DNA from: JBGPFS01 sp041483455
Lineage (GTDB): Bacteria > Chloroflexota > Limnocylindria > Limnocylindrales > CSP1-4
Reading direction: 5' to 3'
Assembly: GCA_041483455.1 (NCBI GenBank)
Contig: JBGPFS010000148.1
Span: forward strand, 1 to 6,450
Length of the DNA: 6,450 nucleotides
The position numbers and the translations under genes are program-made. Numbering within the stretch: the stretch's first letter is position 1; every line of letters begins with the position of its first letter. The notes under the pieces were generated by a model that saw only the letters and a program-made list of their open reading frames with translations, was not told where the DNA came from and did no database searches. Of this stretch, positions 5,190-6,450 are shown piece by piece.

Positions 5190-6450
5190 GTGCGCTGTCC
5201 GAGCTGCTCCACCGACAACGAGACGGGCCGGAAGTTCTGTGGCGAATGCGGCACGCGGCTGATCTCCGGCTGCCCGAGCTGCGGGGCGGCGAACGCCCCC
5301 GGCACGAAGTTCTGCGGCGAATGCGGGGCCGCGCTGACGGCGGGCGACCAGGCCGCGTCCGGTGGAACGATCCCGGCGGTCGAGCCCGAGCCGCTCACCG
5401 AACGCCGGATCGTGTCGATCCTGTTCGCCGACCTGGTCGGCTTCACGACGCTGGCCGAAGGGCGCGACCCCGAGGAGATCCGGGAGCTCCAGGATCGCTA
5501 CTTCGCCACCTCCAGATCCGTCGTCGAGCGCTACGGCGGGACGGTCGAGAAGTTCATCGGCGACGCGGTCATGGCGGTCTGGGGCGCCCCGACCACCTAT
5601 GAGGACGACCCGGAGCGCGCCGTCCGCGCGGCGCTCGAGCTCCTCGACGCGATCGGCTCGCTCGCGGTCGGCCAGGGCGGACCGTCACTGGTCGCTCGGG
5701 CGGCGGTGATGACCGGCGAAGCCGCGGTGGCCCTGGGCGCCGACGATCGGGGGCTCGTGAGCGGCGACCTCGTCAACAGCGCCTCGCGTCTCCAGGGCGC
5801 GGCCGCGCCCGGTACGGTCCTGATCGACGATGCCACGCGCCGCGCGACGGCGGCCGCGATCGCCACGGAGCCGCTGGGCGACCAGGATCTCCGGGGGCGC
5901 ACGGAGCCCGTGGCGGCCTGGCGGGCGCTCCACGTCCTCGGGCTCGTCCGGGGACGAGGTCGGACGGAGCGTCTCGAGCCGCCGTTCGTGGGCCGCGAGG
6001 CCGAGCTGCGGCTGCTCAAGGATCTCCTGCACGCCACCGACGACGAGCGGCGTGCCCGGCTCGTCTCGGTCGTCGGGATCGCCGGGATCGGGAAGAGCCG
6101 GCTCGCCTGGGAGCTCGAGAAGTACATCGACGGCCTCGTCGGGGACATCTACTGGCACCAGGGCCGCTCGCCGGCCTACGGCGAAGGGATCACGTTCTGG
6201 GCGCTCGCCGAGATGGTCCGTGGCCGCGCCGGGATCGCCGAAGCGGACGAGCGGGCGGCCGCGCGCGGGAAGCTCGAGACGATGCTCGAGGACTACGTCG
6301 AGGACGAGGCCGAGCGAAAGACGCTGCGTTCCCCGCTCCTGACCCTCCTCGGCTTCGAGGAGGCGCCACTGCGCGAGCCCCAGGTCGCCTTCGCGGCCTG
6401 GCGTCGGCTCTTCGAGCGGATCGCCGAGCGGGGCCTCGTGGTGCTCGTCA
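5190..6450 (+). CDS. Zinc-ribbon / class III cyclase / AAA-ATPase fusion protein, 3' truncated by window end
   Basis: The frame is open from GTG 5190 to the window edge (420 codons, no stop), so the protein is partial; relatives often exceed 1000 aa. Two zinc ribbons come first: Cys3, 6, 17, 20 and Cys28, 31, 42, 45. A class III adenylate/guanylate cyclase domain follows (about 72-225). Both metal-binding aspartates are present, Asp81 in FADLVGFT and Asp125 in KFIGDAVMAVWG. So are Lys121 and the transition-state pair Asn196/Arg200 in GDLVNSASR. The position that normally specifies the purine (Asp or Thr, seven before the Asn) is Leu189. From about 265 (PFVGREAEL) an AAA/STAND-type NTPase domain starts, with Walker A GIAGIGKS (296-303). 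The window ends in RGLVVLV, where Walker B should begin. The protein is probably a cytoplasmic signalling ATPase making or sensing cyclic nucleotides; its partner is unknown. Confidence 0.9.
   Translation, partial: MRCPSCSTDNETGRKFCGECGTRLISGCPSCGAANAPGTKFCGECGAALTAGDQAASGGTIPAVEPEPLTERRIVSILFADLVGFTTLAEGRDPEEIRELQDRYFATSRSVVERYGGTVEKFIGDAVMAVWGAPTTYEDDPERAVRAALELLDAIGSLAVGQGGPSLVARAAVMTGEAAVALGADDRGLVSGDLVNSASRLQGAAAPGTVLIDDATRRATAAAIATEPLGDQDLRGRTEPVAAWRALHVLGLVRGRGRTERLEPPFVGREAELRLLKDLLHATDDERRARLVSVVGIAGIGKSRLAWELEKYIDGLVGDIYWHQGRSPAYGEGITFWALAEMVRGRAGIAEADERAAARGKLETMLEDYVEDEAERKTLRSPLLTLLGFEEAPLREPQVAFAAWRRLFERIAERGLVVLV
5231..5326 (+). repeat. Tandem zinc-ribbon repeat within the cyclase gene
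   Basis: The segments 5231-5251 and 5306-5326 match at 20 of 21 bases, the only change being a silent T/C in a Cys codon. They lie exactly 75 bp (25 codons) apart and both encode KFCGECG, the second half of each zinc ribbon. The near-identity at DNA level suggests duplication of one ribbon or strong constraint on both copies. Confidence 0.6.

Noticed and set aside
4471..5262. Plus-strand open frame of 263 codons opposite the MBL hydrolase
   Set aside because: The hydrolase on the minus strand has all its metal ligands. This frame is its antisense shadow and overlaps the real start of the cyclase gene in another frame.

Overview
The window is GC-rich bacterial chromosomal DNA (roughly 70% G+C by eye, with strong G/C preference at third codon positions). 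It is densely coded, uses GTG as well as ATG starts, and has clear AGGAGG-type ribosome binding sites. A high-GC lineage such as Chloroflexota or Actinomycetota fits, partly because zinc-ribbon / class III cyclase / AAA-ATPase fusion proteins are common there. The gene content does not settle the taxon. I see no tRNA, rRNA, CRISPR array, transposase or phage gene.

Layout: A Rho-independent terminator for a gene to the left of the window lies at 22-56. It is followed by a tightly packed plus-strand operon at 183-4370: an ABC-2 exporter ATPase; a small basic protein whose start overlaps the ATPase stop; the six-helix ABC-2 permease; a double-domain GNAT acetyltransferase (3-nt gap); and the ribosome-assembly GTPase RsgA (4-nt overlap). 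The only sizeable breaks are the small-protein segment between ATPase and permease, which ends in a 13-bp perfect hairpin, and the 42 nt after it. Then comes a convergent minus-strand gene for a glyoxalase II-like metallo-beta-lactamase-fold hydrolase (4396-5052). After a 137-bp divergent intergenic region with several inverted repeats, a plus-strand gene begins at 5190 and runs off the right end. It encodes two zinc ribbons, a class III nucleotide cyclase domain and the start of an AAA/NTPase domain.

How the genes work together: The ATPase and permease should form one exporter of unknown substrate. The small protein sits where a translation-coupled accessory or regulatory peptide would be expected. 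GNAT and RsgA look co-transcribed, but a shared function is not evident; RsgA is a housekeeping protein. The hydrolase and the cyclase are separate, divergently transcribed units.

Novelty: I do not see a clear new defence or mobile system. The items most worth a second look are the small basic ORF with its terminal hairpin inside the exporter operon, the hairpin abutting the ribosome binding site of the cyclase gene, and unusual residues at the ATPase Q-loop and at the cyclase purine-specifying position.
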